From assembly GCF_036231905.1 (NCBI RefSeq), contig NZ_JAZARE010000009.1, forward strand, positions 1 through 64,000: 64,000 nucleotides of DNA, in the 5' to 3' direction. The notes under the pieces were generated by a model. That model was not told where the DNA came from. It saw only the letters and a program-made list of their open reading frames with translations, and ran no database searches. The stretch comes from CAMLIZ01 sp036231905 (GTDB lineage Bacteria > Pseudomonadota > Gammaproteobacteria > Burkholderiales > Burkholderiaceae_C). Shown here in pieces: positions 56,631 to 64,000 of the stretch. Numbering within the stretch: position 1 is the first letter of the stretch; each line of letters starts with the position of its first letter. The position numbers and the translations under genes are program-made.

Positions 56631-57389
56631 ATGTGCCAACTGCTTGGCATGAATGCCAACACGCCCACCGACGTGATGTTCAGCTTCACGGGCCTGGCCA
56701 CGCGTGCCGACGAACACAAGGACGGCTTCGGCATCGCCTTTTTCGAGGGCAAGGGCCTGCGCCTGTTCGTGGACAACGCCAGCGCCCGCGAGTCGCCGGT
56801 GGCCGAGCTGGTGAAGCGCTACCCGATCAAGAGCGACAACGTCATCGCCCACATCCGCAAGGCCACCCAGGGCCGCACCTCGCTGGAGAACTGCCATCCC
56901 TTCGTGCGCGAGCTGTGGGGCCGCTACTGGGTGTTTGCGCACAACGGCGACCTGAAGGGCTTCCATCCGCGCCTGCATGCGGCGTTCAGGCCGGTGGGCG
57001 ACACCGACAGCGAACGCGCCTTCTGCTGGCTGATGCAGGAGCTGAACAAGGCGCACGCCAGCGTGCCCAGCATCGAGGAGCTCACCGCCACCTTGCGCGA
57101 GCTGATGCCGCAGCTGGCCCGCCACGGCACCTTCAACATGCTGCTGTCCAACGGGCAGGCGCTGTGGGCGCACTGCTCCACCCGCCTGCAGTACCTGGTG
57201 CGCGAGCATCCGTTCCGGCCCGCCAAGCTGCAGGACGAGGACCTGCGGGTGGACTTCGCCAGCCTCACCACGCCCGACGACCGGGTGGCCATCATCGCCA
57301 CCGAGCCGCTCACCGCGGACGAGCCCTGGACCGGGTTCGCCGGCGGCGAGCTCAAGGTGTTTGTCGACGGCCGGCCGCTCGCCGCCTGA
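56631..57389 (+). CDS. yafJ: YafJ-type class II glutamine amidotransferase
   Basis: A 252-residue N-terminal-nucleophile amidotransferase. The catalytic Cys2 is directly after Met1 in MCQLLGMNANTPTDVMFSFT. Further marks are DGFGIAFFEGKGLRLFVDN, AHIRKATQGRTSLENCHPF and WVFAHNGDLKGF. The protein lacks an acceptor domain, as usual for this family, so its partner substrate is unknown. The start at 56631 is fixed by the requirement for Cys2. It is preceded by the divergent metallopeptidase gene and followed after 80 bases by two LytS-type kinases. Confidence 0.94.
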   Translation: MCQLLGMNANTPTDVMFSFTGLATRADEHKDGFGIAFFEGKGLRLFVDNASARESPVAELVKRYPIKSDNVIAHIRKATQGRTSLENCHPFVRELWGRYWVFAHNGDLKGFHPRLHAAFRPVGDTDSERAFCWLMQELNKAHASVPSIEELTATLRELMPQLARHGTFNMLLSNGQALWAHCSTRLQYLVREHPFRPAKLQDEDLRVDFASLTTPDDRVAIIATEPLTADEPWTGFAGGELKVFVDGRPLAA

Positions 57390-57469
57390 ACCCCGCCGTT
57401 CGCCGCGCGGATCGGCCGTTCGTGCCGCGCAAGCCGGCGCGTGCACTGGCCGCTCCTACACTGCGCGCC

Positions 57470-58618
57470 ATGCCGACGGCCCCGGTTTCCAACCCCCTGC
57501 AACGCTGGTATCTGGCGCGGGCCCAGGCGGGGTATGACCGCCTGGCGCCCGACGCCCGCGCGCAGGCCGAAGCGATCGACCGTTTCCTCGTCAGCCGGCA
57601 GGGCGCGCTGGCCTGGGTGGCGCTGGCCTGCGCGATGGTCGGCGTGGCAGCGTCGCTGCACTGGGCCGGTTTTGCGCCCTGGCTGGCGGCGCTGGTGACG
57701 CTGCTGTTCTTCGCCGGCCTGGCCAAAGCCGGCCGGCGCGCCTGGCTGGAGCCTGAGCTCTTCAATGGCCGCCGGCTCTGGCGCATGGCCTGGATGATGA
57801 TGGCCGCCAGTTATGCCGGCGCCCTGGCCTCGCTGATCGGCGTGCACCGCGACCGCAGCGCCGCGTGGGACGCCGAGCGCCTGCTGCAGCTGGTGTGGCG
57901 TGCCACCCCGCTGCAGCTGGTGGTCGGCCTGGGCGTGCTGCTCACCTTGTGGATCACCGCCAGCGCCCGCCGTGCGCAGGGCCAGCGTGACCTGGCCCGC
58001 ATGCAGCTGGTGCAGGAACGTGACGCGGCCGCGCGCCAGGCCAGCGAGGCGCAGCTGCGCCTGCTGCGCGCGCAGATCCAGCCGCACTTCATCTTCAACA
58101 CCTTGTCCGCGGTGCAGCATTGGGTGGACATCCACGACGACCGTGCGAGCGACCTGCTGCGCCAGCTCACCGCCTTTTTGCGCGGCTCCACCGAGCTGCT
58201 GAGCCAGCCCGAAGTGAGCCTGAAGCAGGAGGCCGAGCTGGTGCGCCACTACCTGGCCATCATGCAGGCCCGCCTGGCCGACCGCCTGCAGTTCGAGCTG
58301 GCCCTGGACCCGGACACGCTGGCGCAGCCGCTGCCCTCCGGCCTGCTGATCACGCTGGCCGAAAACGCGGTGGAGCACGGCGTGGCGCCCGCGCTGCAGG
58401 GCGGCTGCGTGCGCATCGCCTCCTGCTGGCGCAACGACGCATTCGAGCTCACCGTGCACAACACCGGCGCTGCCCTGGCACCCGATTGGAGGGAGGGCGT
58501 CGGCCTGGCGAACAGCCGCGAGCGCCTGCGCCACCAGTTCGGCCAACGTGCCACGCTGCAGCTGCTGCCGGCTGACACGGGCACGGTGGCGCGCTTGCGT
58601 GTGGAGCTCGGCGCATGA
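57470..58618 (+). CDS. LytS/YehU-type sensor histidine kinase, first of two
   Basis: A 382-residue kinase: four hydrophobic helices at about residues 45-165, a coiled-coil linker, then the LytS-type phosphoacceptor region RAQIQPHFIFNTLSAVQHW and an ATPase domain (LAENAVEHGVAPALQGGCVR, VGLANSRERLRHQFG). This family (His_kinase PF06580) phosphorylates LytTR regulators. Its stop overlaps the start of the second kinase (ATGA), which in turn overlaps the LytTR regulator, so all three are co-translated. The sensed signal is unknown. Confidence 0.93.
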   Translation: MPTAPVSNPLQRWYLARAQAGYDRLAPDARAQAEAIDRFLVSRQGALAWVALACAMVGVAASLHWAGFAPWLAALVTLLFFAGLAKAGRRAWLEPELFNGRRLWRMAWMMMAASYAGALASLIGVHRDRSAAWDAERLLQLVWRATPLQLVVGLGVLLTLWITASARRAQGQRDLARMQLVQERDAAARQASEAQLRLLRAQIQPHFIFNTLSAVQHWVDIHDDRASDLLRQLTAFLRGSTELLSQPEVSLKQEAELVRHYLAIMQARLADRLQFELALDPDTLAQPLPSGLLITLAENAVEHGVAPALQGGCVRIASCWRNDAFELTVHNTGAALAPDWREGVGLANSRERLRHQFGQRATLQLLPADTGTVARLRVELGA

Positions 58619-59700
58619 AGACAACGCTGCAGGCGGTGGACTGGAGCCAACTCTGGTACCCCGGGCCATCGCGCCGCTTCAGCAAGGAAGAGCTGCAGCG
58701 TGCCGGCGACCACGCACCCAGCGCCACCTTCTGGATGGTGGCGCTGGTCAACGCGGTGGCCACGTGTGTCGGTCCGCTCGCCGTGGCGCCAGCGGACTGG
58801 CGCGTCCCGCTCGCGCTGGCATTCGTCGCCGTCATCGCCGTGGCGGCTGCGATGGTGCAGTCGCTGTGGCGCCATCCATCGCGGCGGCGTCTCATGGCGT
58901 TCATGCTGGCCTGGGGGGCGGTCGGCCTGGCTTTGGCGGTTGGCGTCAAACGCTTGGAGCTTCTTTCCCCTGAGCAGAGTGTCTGGTTGTTCAACGGCAT
59001 ACCGGCGGTGGTGACCGCGGTCACCGTGGGGCTGTGGATGCTGTCGCTGTACCGCGCCCACCAGATCGAAGCACGCCTGAAGGAGCTGGCCGAGCGTGAC
59101 GAGGCGGTGCGGCTGGCGCACCGGCTGAGCGCGGCCCAGCTGCAGCCGCACTTCCTGTTCAACACGCTCGCGTCCATCCAGCACTGGGTGGACACCGGCG
59201 ACGCACGCGCCGGCGGCACCCTGCGCTCCCTGACCGGCTACCTGCGTGCGTTGCTGCCGATGTTCGAGCAGCCCCTGCATCCGCTGGCCGACGAGCTGGC
59301 CGCGATGCAGCGCTACCTGGAAGTGATGCAGGCGCGCCTGGGACCGAAGCTGCGGTGGCGCTTCGAAGGTGCCGCGCCCGCGGCGGCCATGCTGCCGCCG
59401 GGCCTGGGGCTCACGCTGCTGGAGAACGCGGTGGAACACGGTGTGCAAGCCAGCCTGCACGGCGCCGAAGTGCTGGTGCGCTGCACACACGACGCCGCCA
59501 TGATCGGGCTTGAGGTGCTGGACACCGGCCCCGGCCTCGCACTGCCGCAGGTGGACGGCGTGGGCCTGCGCAATTGCCGTCAGCGCCTGCAGCAGGCGTT
59601 CGGCAGCCCGGCCGCCATCGAGCTGAACACCCGCCGCGATGGCCCCGGCTGCGCCGCCCGCGTGACCTGGCCTCTTCATCCAACGAGCAACACCGCATGA
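58615..59700 (+). CDS. LytS/YehU-type sensor histidine kinase, second of two
   Basis: A 361-residue kinase with the same plan as its neighbour: four membrane helices (about residues 40-145), and the phosphoacceptor region AAQLQPHFLFNTLASIQHW, then the ATPase domain (LLENAVEHGVQASLHGAEVL). The membrane parts of the two kinases differ, so they may sense different signals. Both phosphorylate the same regulator or form a heterodimer; this is inference. Its stop overlaps the regulator's start (ATGA). Confidence 0.93.
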   Translation: MKTTLQAVDWSQLWYPGPSRRFSKEELQRAGDHAPSATFWMVALVNAVATCVGPLAVAPADWRVPLALAFVAVIAVAAAMVQSLWRHPSRRRLMAFMLAWGAVGLALAVGVKRLELLSPEQSVWLFNGIPAVVTAVTVGLWMLSLYRAHQIEARLKELAERDEAVRLAHRLSAAQLQPHFLFNTLASIQHWVDTGDARAGGTLRSLTGYLRALLPMFEQPLHPLADELAAMQRYLEVMQARLGPKLRWRFEGAAPAAAMLPPGLGLTLLENAVEHGVQASLHGAEVLVRCTHDAAMIGLEVLDTGPGLALPQVDGVGLRNCRQRLQQAFGSPAAIELNTRRDGPGCAARVTWPLHPTSNTA

Positions 59701-60443
59701 CCGCCACCGCCCTGATCGCCGACGACGAAGAAGCACCCCGCGCGCAATTGCAGCTGGCGCTGCAGCAGGCCTGGCCCGGGCTGCGCATCGTGGCGGCCGC
59801 GGTGAACGGCGCCGATGCCTGGGACGCCTTCCTCGAACACGAGCCTCAGGTGTGCTTCCTGGACGTGCGCATGCCGGGCCTGAGCGGCATCGAGGTCGCG
59901 CAGCGCATTGCCGGGCGCGCCCACGTGGTGTTTGTCACCGCCCATGGCGACCATGCGCTGGCCGCCTTCGACACCGGCGCGGTGGACTATGTGCTCAAGC
60001 CGGTGGACGCGCCGCGCCTGCAGCAGGCGGTGCAGCGTGTGAAAAGCCGCCTGGCGACCGCGCCCGTGGACCTGCAGGCGCTGCTGCAGCAGCTGGGCGT
60101 GAGCGCGCGCCGCCCGCCGGCCGCGGAAGTGATCCAGGCGGCGGTGGGCCGGGAGGTGAAGCTCATCCGCGTGCAGGACGTGATCTATTTCGAGAGCGAC
60201 GCGCGCTACACCCGGGTGGTGCATGCCGAGGGCGAAGCACTGATCCGCACGCCGCTGAAGGAGCTGCTGACGCAGCTGGACGCGACGCAGTTCTGGCAGG
60301 TGCACCGCTCGGTGATCGTGAACCACCTGCACATCGCCAGCGCCCTGCGCATCGACGAAAACAACATGCAGCTCACCTTGCGCGGCCGGCCGGAAAAGCT
60401 ACCGGTGTCGCGCCACTTCCAGGGACTGTTCAAGGGGCAGTGA
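59697..60443 (+). CDS. LytTR-family response regulator
   Basis: A 248-residue regulator with a receiver at about residues 3-120 (Asp56 in QVCFLDVRMPG, conserved Lys in YVLKPVDAP) and a LytTR DNA-binding domain at about residues 145-248 (VKLIRVQDVIYFESDARYTR, FWQVHRSVIVNHLHI). It is the third member of a translationally coupled LytS-LytS-LytTR set. LytTR regulators usually control cell-envelope or exopolysaccharide genes; the PEP-CTERM gene downstream is a possible target, though it has a sigma-54-like promoter of its own. Confidence 0.94.
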   Translation: MTATALIADDEEAPRAQLQLALQQAWPGLRIVAAAVNGADAWDAFLEHEPQVCFLDVRMPGLSGIEVAQRIAGRAHVVFVTAHGDHALAAFDTGAVDYVLKPVDAPRLQQAVQRVKSRLATAPVDLQALLQQLGVSARRPPAAEVIQAAVGREVKLIRVQDVIYFESDARYTRVVHAEGEALIRTPLKELLTQLDATQFWQVHRSVIVNHLHIASALRIDENNMQLTLRGRPEKLPVSRHFQGLFKGQ

Positions 60444-60453
60444 GCGCTGCGCG

Positions 60454-60470
60454 TAGGCACAGGCCTTGCC
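60454..60470 (+). promoter_or_regulatory. Sigma-54-like -24/-12 promoter candidate
   Basis: The sequence TAGGCACAGGCCTTGCC has GG at 60456-60457 and GC at 60468-60469, exactly ten bases apart, and carries the GGCAC and TTGC blocks of sigma-54 promoters. It lies about 195 bases ahead of the PEP-CTERM gene. PEP-CTERM genes have been linked to RpoN and the PrsK/PrsR system, and rpoN is in this same window. The activator site is not identified. Confidence 0.45.
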
Positions 60471-60519
60471 GCAAATCGTCCGGTCGTTGCGTGCGCCGCC
60501 CTGACGGCAGGTGCATGAG

Positions 60520-60578
60520 GGCCCAGGATGCAGAAAGCCCCGGTCGCCTTTACGGAGTCCGTGGGCCTTTTTACCGGG
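60520..60578 (+). promoter_or_regulatory. Structured leader of the PEP-CTERM gene with an intrinsic-terminator-like hairpin
   Basis: AAAGCCC-CGG (60534-60543) pairs with CCG-T-GGGC-C-TTTTT (60559-60572), a terminator-like stem with a T run. Competing pairings exist: GGCCCA (60520-60525) with TGGGCC (60562-60567), and CCCGGT (60539-60544) with ACCGGG (60573-60578). Either this is the end of the LytS/LytTR transcript or a regulated leader (attenuator) for the PEP-CTERM gene. The mutually exclusive stems favour the second, but do not prove it. Confidence 0.45.
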
Positions 60579-60651
60579 TGTACCGCCCTCCCGGACGTGG
60601 CATGTTGGACGGTGCCGTCGCCGCGTCAGCGGCCTACATGGAGACAGACAA

Positions 60652-61266
60652 ATGAAGAAGCTGACCCGTCTTGCACTCGCCGCCGCCGCGGCGTTGTGCG
60701 CTGCCGCAGCCCATGCGGACGTCTATCAGTTCAACGCGCAGCTCACCGCGGCGCAGGAAGTGCCGCCCACGGCGTCCAACGCCCACGGGCTGGCCACGCT
60801 GTTCTACGACAACCACGGCACCGCCAGCAACCTGGACGACACCTTCAGCTTCTCGATGTCGGTGTTCGACCTCACCGGGCCGGCGGTGGCCCTGCACATC
60901 CACGGCGCAGCGGCCCCGGGCCAGAACGCGCCGCCGCGCGTCGACCTGGGCATGGCACCCTTCGTGGTGTTCAACACCGGCAGCACCCTGCTCGTGGGCG
61001 GCGATGCCGTGCCGGTGCCCCTGGTGCCGGACACGCCCGTCTCACCCACGAACCCCGGCTACCCCGCGATGACGTTCTTCGACATGCTCAACGGTGGCCT
61101 GGCCTATGTGAACGTGCACACGCCCACCTATCCCGGCGGCGAAGTGCGCGGGCAGTTCGTGGCGGTGGCGGCCGCGGTGCCGGAGCCTTCCACCTATGCG
61201 CTGATGGCGGCAGGCCTGGGCGCGCTCGGCTGGGCGGCCCGCAAGCGCCGCAGCGCCAAGCGGTAG
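60652..61266 (+). CDS. CHRD-domain exported protein with PEP-CTERM sorting signal
   Basis: A 204-residue protein with a signal peptide (residues 1-22, ending AHA), a CHRD-type domain (about residues 26-170; LTAAQEVPPTASNAHGLATL, VALHIHGAAAPGQ and YVNVHTPTYPGGEVRGQF) and a C-terminal PEP-CTERM tail: VPEPSTYALMAAGLGALGWA then ARKRRS. The tail is the recognition signal of exosortase, which trims and anchors proteins of the biofilm matrix. The exosortase itself is not in this window. An ATG at 60652 fits the signal peptide. The 208 bases upstream hold a possible sigma-54 promoter and a structured leader. Confidence 0.93.
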   Translation: MKKLTRLALAAAAALCAAAAHADVYQFNAQLTAAQEVPPTASNAHGLATLFYDNHGTASNLDDTFSFSMSVFDLTGPAVALHIHGAAAPGQNAPPRVDLGMAPFVVFNTGSTLLVGGDAVPVPLVPDTPVSPTNPGYPAMTFFDMLNGGLAYVNVHTPTYPGGEVRGQFVAVAAAVPEPSTYALMAAGLGALGWAARKRRSAKR

Positions 61267-61401
61267 GCGCGGCCAGCGGGCGGTGAGGCCCGCCGCCGGC
61301 CTGGCGCTGCGCGGCGGGCCGGTGTCGTGGTGCGTGGCCGCGGCAACCGTCCGCGGGCGGTTGCACAATGGTTCTTCCTCGTGCCACAAGCCCGACCACC
61401 G

Positions 61402-63096
61402 ATGCCCGCGATCACCCCACCCGACTTCGATCGTTTCTACCGCCACGACGAGCTCACCCGACTGCTCCACCACTACGCCGAAGCCCTGCCGCACCTGGTG
61501 CAGGTGCAGGCCATCGGCCAGAGCCACGAAGGCCGCGGCATCCTCGTGGCCATCCTCACCAACACCCGCACCGGCGCGCATGCCGACAAGCCGGCGCTCT
61601 GGGTCGACGGCAACATCCACGCCGCCGAGCTCACCGCCAGCACCGCCTGCCTGTACTACCTGCACCAGCTGGCCAGCCGGCATGGCGACGATGCGCAGGT
61701 CACCCACCTGCTGGACACGCGCACGGTGTACATCTGCCCGCGCCTGAACCCGGACGGCGCCGAGCTGGCGCTGGCCGACAAGCCGCGCCACATCCGCAGC
61801 TCCACCCGGCCCTACCCCTTCGACGAAGAACCGGTGGAGGGCCTGACCATCGAGGACGTGGACGGCGACGGCCGCATGCTCACCATGCGCATCCCCGACC
61901 CGCACGGCCCGTACAAGAAGCACGCCGAAGACCCGCGCCTGATGGTGCCGCGCGAGCCCGGCGAATTCGGCGGCGAGTACTACCGCATCATTCCCGAAGG
62001 CACGCTGAAGAACTACAACGGCTTCGAGTTCCGCATCAACCGCGATGTGGAAGGCCTGGACCTGAACCGCAACTTCCCCAGCCTGTGGCGGCAGGAGCAT
62101 GAACAGCTGGGCGCGGGGCCGTATCCGGCGAGCGAGCCCGAAGTGCGCGCGATGGTGGACTTCTTCGTCAAGCACCCCAACATCGGCGCGGCGATCAGCT
62201 ACCACACCCACAGCGGCGTGATCCTGCGGCCCATGGGCACGCAGAGCGACGACGACATGATCCCGGAGGACCTGTGGGCCTACAAGCGCTTCAGCGCCCT
62301 GGGCGAAAAGCTCACCGGCTACCCGGCGATCAGCATCTTCCACGAGTTCAAGTACCACCCGAAGGAGATCATCACCGGCACGCAGGACTGGGTGTACGAA
62401 CACCTGGGCGCGCTGTTCTGGACGGTGGAGCTGTGGGCGCCCAACAAGGAGGCCGGCATCACCGGCTACAAGTGGATCGACTGGTACCGCGAGCATCCGG
62501 TGGAGGACGACCTCAAGCTGCTGAAGTGGAGCGACGAGCAGTGCGATGGCCAGGCCTATGTGGCCTGGAAGCCCTTTGACCATCCGCAGCTCGGCCCGGT
62601 GGAGATCGGCGGCTGGGACCGCATGAACTACTGGCGCAACCCGCCGCCGCACCTGCGCGAGCGCGAGGTGGCGCGCTTCCCGGGCTGGATGACGCAGATC
62701 GCCTTGAGCCTGCCCAAGCTCGAGCTGCTGCGCGCCGAAGCCGAGCCGCTGGGCCCGGACACCTGGCGCGTGCGCCTGGCGGTGGCCAACAGCGGCTGGC
62801 TGCCCGCCTATGTGAGCAAGCGTGCGCTGGAGCGCAAGACGGTGCGTGGTGTGATCTTCGAGCTGGAGCTGCCGGCCGGCGCCAGCCTGGTGAGCGGCAA
62901 GCCCCGCATGGAAGGCCCGCAGCTGGAAGGCCATGCGCCCAAGAGCTCGCTGCAGGCCTTTTTGCCCAACCGTGACGTCACCGCCGACCGCGCGGTGGCG
63001 GAATGGGTGGTGCGGGCGCCCAAGGGCGCGGTGCTGAAGCTGCAGGCACGCGCCGACCGGGCGGGGCGGGTCGCCGCGGAGGTGGCGCTGGGCTGA
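61402..63096 (+). CDS. M14-family zinc carboxypeptidase
   Basis: A 564-residue protein without a signal peptide. The N-terminal 350 residues form an M14 carboxypeptidase: zinc ligands His73 and Glu76 in GNIHAAELTAS, the third histidine in ISYHTHSG at about residues 268-270, the Arg/Asn pair in LDLNRNFPSLW, and the catalytic glutamate Glu343 in FWTVELWAPNKE. A C-terminal beta-rich domain of about 200 residues follows. It resembles the intracellular M14 peptidases in proteobacteria. It cleaves C-terminal residues; the substrate is unknown. The ATG at 61402 fits; no obvious operon partner. Confidence 0.9.
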   Translation: MPAITPPDFDRFYRHDELTRLLHHYAEALPHLVQVQAIGQSHEGRGILVAILTNTRTGAHADKPALWVDGNIHAAELTASTACLYYLHQLASRHGDDAQVTHLLDTRTVYICPRLNPDGAELALADKPRHIRSSTRPYPFDEEPVEGLTIEDVDGDGRMLTMRIPDPHGPYKKHAEDPRLMVPREPGEFGGEYYRIIPEGTLKNYNGFEFRINRDVEGLDLNRNFPSLWRQEHEQLGAGPYPASEPEVRAMVDFFVKHPNIGAAISYHTHSGVILRPMGTQSDDDMIPEDLWAYKRFSALGEKLTGYPAISIFHEFKYHPKEIITGTQDWVYEHLGALFWTVELWAPNKEAGITGYKWIDWYREHPVEDDLKLLKWSDEQCDGQAYVAWKPFDHPQLGPVEIGGWDRMNYWRNPPPHLREREVARFPGWMTQIALSLPKLELLRAEAEPLGPDTWRVRLAVANSGWLPAYVSKRALERKTVRGVIFELELPAGASLVSGKPRMEGPQLEGHAPKSSLQAFLPNRDVTADRAVAEWVVRAPKGAVLKLQARADRAGRVAAEVALG

Positions 63097-63174
63097 CACC
63101 ATCGATGTCGAAACCCGGCGCGCCCGTTCGTCGTGGGAGTGGGCGCGATTGGCGCTGTGAACAGGAGAACGAAC

Positions 63175-63654
63175 GTGACCAGCAAGAACACCATCTGCCT
63201 CTGGTACGACGGCACCGCCCTGGAGGCCGCGCGCTTCTACGCCGAGACCTTCCCCGACAGCTCGGTGGGCGCGGTGCACCGGGCGCCGGGTGACTACCCC
63301 TCGGGCCAGCAGGGCGACGTGCTGACGGTGGAGTTCACGGTGATGGGCATCCCCTGCATCGGGTTGAACGGCGGCCCGATGTTCAAGCACAACGAAGCCT
63401 TTTCGTTCCAGGTGGCCACCGACGACCAGGAAGAAACCGACCGCTTGTGGAACGCGATCGTGGGCAACGGCGGCCAGGAAAGCGCCTGCGGCTGGTGCAA
63501 GGACAAGTGGGGCCTGTCGTGGCAGATCACGCCACGCGCCCTGATCGACGCGATCAGCGACCCGGACCCGGCCGCGGCCAAGCGCGCCTTCGAGGCCATG
63601 ATGCAGATGGGCAAGATCGACATCGCGGCGATCGAGGCGGCGCGGCGCGGATGA
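63175..63654 (+). CDS. PhnB-like (VOC-superfamily) protein
   Basis: A 159-residue protein of the PhnB/3-demethylubiquinone-methyltransferase-like group within the glyoxalase (VOC) superfamily. It begins NTICLWYDGTALEAARFYAE, with the usual YPSGQQGDVLTVEFTVMG strand and the ending LSWQITPRALIDAISDPDPA and FEAMMQMGKIDIAAIEAA. The family has metal-ligand positions, but no verified reaction. The start is GTG at 63175, behind AGGAG at 63163-63167; no ATG fits. It is followed 10 bases later by an exported-protein gene. Confidence 0.88.
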   Translation: MTSKNTICLWYDGTALEAARFYAETFPDSSVGAVHRAPGDYPSGQQGDVLTVEFTVMGIPCIGLNGGPMFKHNEAFSFQVATDDQEETDRLWNAIVGNGGQESACGWCKDKWGLSWQITPRALIDAISDPDPAAAKRAFEAMMQMGKIDIAAIEAARRG

Positions 63655-63664
63655 GGCCTGGGGC

Positions 63665-64000
63665 ATGAAGCGGCATCGTGCGGCAGCGCGTGCGGGCGGC
63701 CTGGTGGCGGCTGCCATTGGCTTGGCCGTGTGCGCGGGCACAGCCGCTGCGCAGCGCGCCGATGTGCAGACCGTGACCCTGGGGCCGCAGGAGCGTGCCA
63801 GCGGGCCCGGCGGCACGAGCCTGCTGCTGGAGGAGCTGAGCGACAGCCGCTGCCGTGCGGCTGAACGCTGTTCCCCCGGGGAGGCCGCCGCGCGCGCTGC
63901 CGTGGCCAGGGTGAGCGTGCGCATGGCCGATGGCCAAGCTTATGCGGCCACCTTGGCCCTCCGCGGACGGCGAGGCCGCCCCAGCCCGTCCGCACCCGCC
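63665..64000 (+). CDS. Exported protein, start only (runs off the window)
   Basis: The frame opens with ATG at 63665 and stays open to the window edge, giving 112 residues. It starts MKRHRAAARAGGLVAAAIGL and has a signal peptide to about residue 28 (ending AAAQ). The mature part includes VQTVTLGPQERASG and ELSDSRCRAAERCSPGEAA with two cysteines. The DSRC...RC spacing is seen in small exported proteins of proteobacteria, but no family is assigned. The gene probably follows the PhnB-like gene in an operon. Confidence 0.6.
   Translation, partial: MKRHRAAARAGGLVAAAIGLAVCAGTAAAQRADVQTVTLGPQERASGPGGTSLLLEELSDSRCRAAERCSPGEAAARAAVARVSVRMADGQAYAATLALRGRRGRPSPSAPA

Noticed and set aside
60478..60600. 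A full c-di-GMP-I riboswitch before the PEP-CTERM gene
   Set aside because: GATGC-AG-AAAGCC and CCGGG-TG-TACCG recall parts of the class, but the GAAA hairpin and several ligand-contact bases are missing, and a simple terminator explains the strongest stem. It is reported only as a structured leader.
61042..63924. A 960-codon minus-strand frame opposite the M14 peptidase
   Set aside because: The plus-strand genes there have clear motifs and signal peptides. The antisense reading is rich in His, Val, Leu and Gly with no recognisable family.

Overview
The window looks like a piece of the chromosome of a high-GC betaproteobacterium of the order Burkholderiales, most likely from the Rubrivivax/Leptothrix/Sphaerotilus neighbourhood. 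The evidence is the conserved gene order lptA-lptB-rpoN, the order argS-SPOR protein-dsbA, a PEP-CTERM protein, a split three-gene pnt transhydrogenase and a very GC-rich third codon position. No ribosomal or transfer RNA gene, insertion sequence, integrase, prophage or CRISPR array was seen. Composition and coding style are uniform, so most of this is ordinary chromosome with short intergenic gaps and many 1-60 base overlaps.

Layout. 1-3.7 kb: the end of an ExbB/ExbD/ExbD energy-transducing operon, an OmpR-type regulator, a thioredoxin-like protein, a 1-Cys peroxiredoxin and a DUF4142 protein. 3.7-7.3 kb: UDP-galactopyranose mutase (glf) with a glycosidase-reductase fusion protein, preceded by a foldable leader RNA. 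7.3-10.7 kb: DUF72 protein, TetR regulator, hotdog thioesterase, a membrane protein and mnmA. 10.7-15.0 kb: a Crp-type regulator joined out of frame to the tail of a Spy/CpxP-like gene, an Xaa-Pro aminopeptidase, and a probable hydroxyproline catabolic pair. 15.1-19.7 kb: a secreted beta-propeller protein, two tiny genes, a PBP7-type endopeptidase, and a MerR regulator with a hotdog protein. 19.7-21.8 kb: FMN riboswitch, ribB, riboflavin synthase and a NUDIX hydrolase.

21.9-28.3 kb: the pnt operon with panD and an unknown exported protein inserted between its subunits, then fadD and a small Burkholderiales protein. 28.3-35.2 kb: rsmE, an MFS transporter, a repeat lipoprotein, a NarL-type regulator facing a hybrid histidine kinase, and an RlmL-like methyltransferase. 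35.2-41.5 kb: rpoN, lptB, lptA, dsbA, SPOR protein and argS. 41.7-47.3 kb: a Ser/Thr kinase fused to a cyclic-nucleotide-type domain, a PsiF protein, DUF3617 and DUF2214 proteins, a LysR regulator and malate synthase.

47.3-64 kb: a Gly/Ala-rich exported protein, a subtilase divergent from an ECF sigma/anti-sigma pair, a short orphan TolC-like protein, an MDR oxidoreductase with a divergent LysR regulator and a good operator, a geranylgeranyl-reductase-like flavoprotein, a zinc metallopeptidase, a YafJ-type amidotransferase, two LytS-type kinases with one LytTR regulator, a CHRD-domain PEP-CTERM protein with a sigma-54-like promoter and structured leader, an M14 carboxypeptidase, a PhnB-like protein and the start of an exported protein.

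Most notable for a second look are: the structured leaders of glf and of the PEP-CTERM gene, which share a short motif and have a loose c-di-GMP-I-like look; panD inside the transhydrogenase operon; the glycosidase-RmlD fusion beside glf; the kinase-cNMP-domain fusion; and the Crp/Spy fusion scar. No single undescribed multi-gene system could be proven from the sequence alone.
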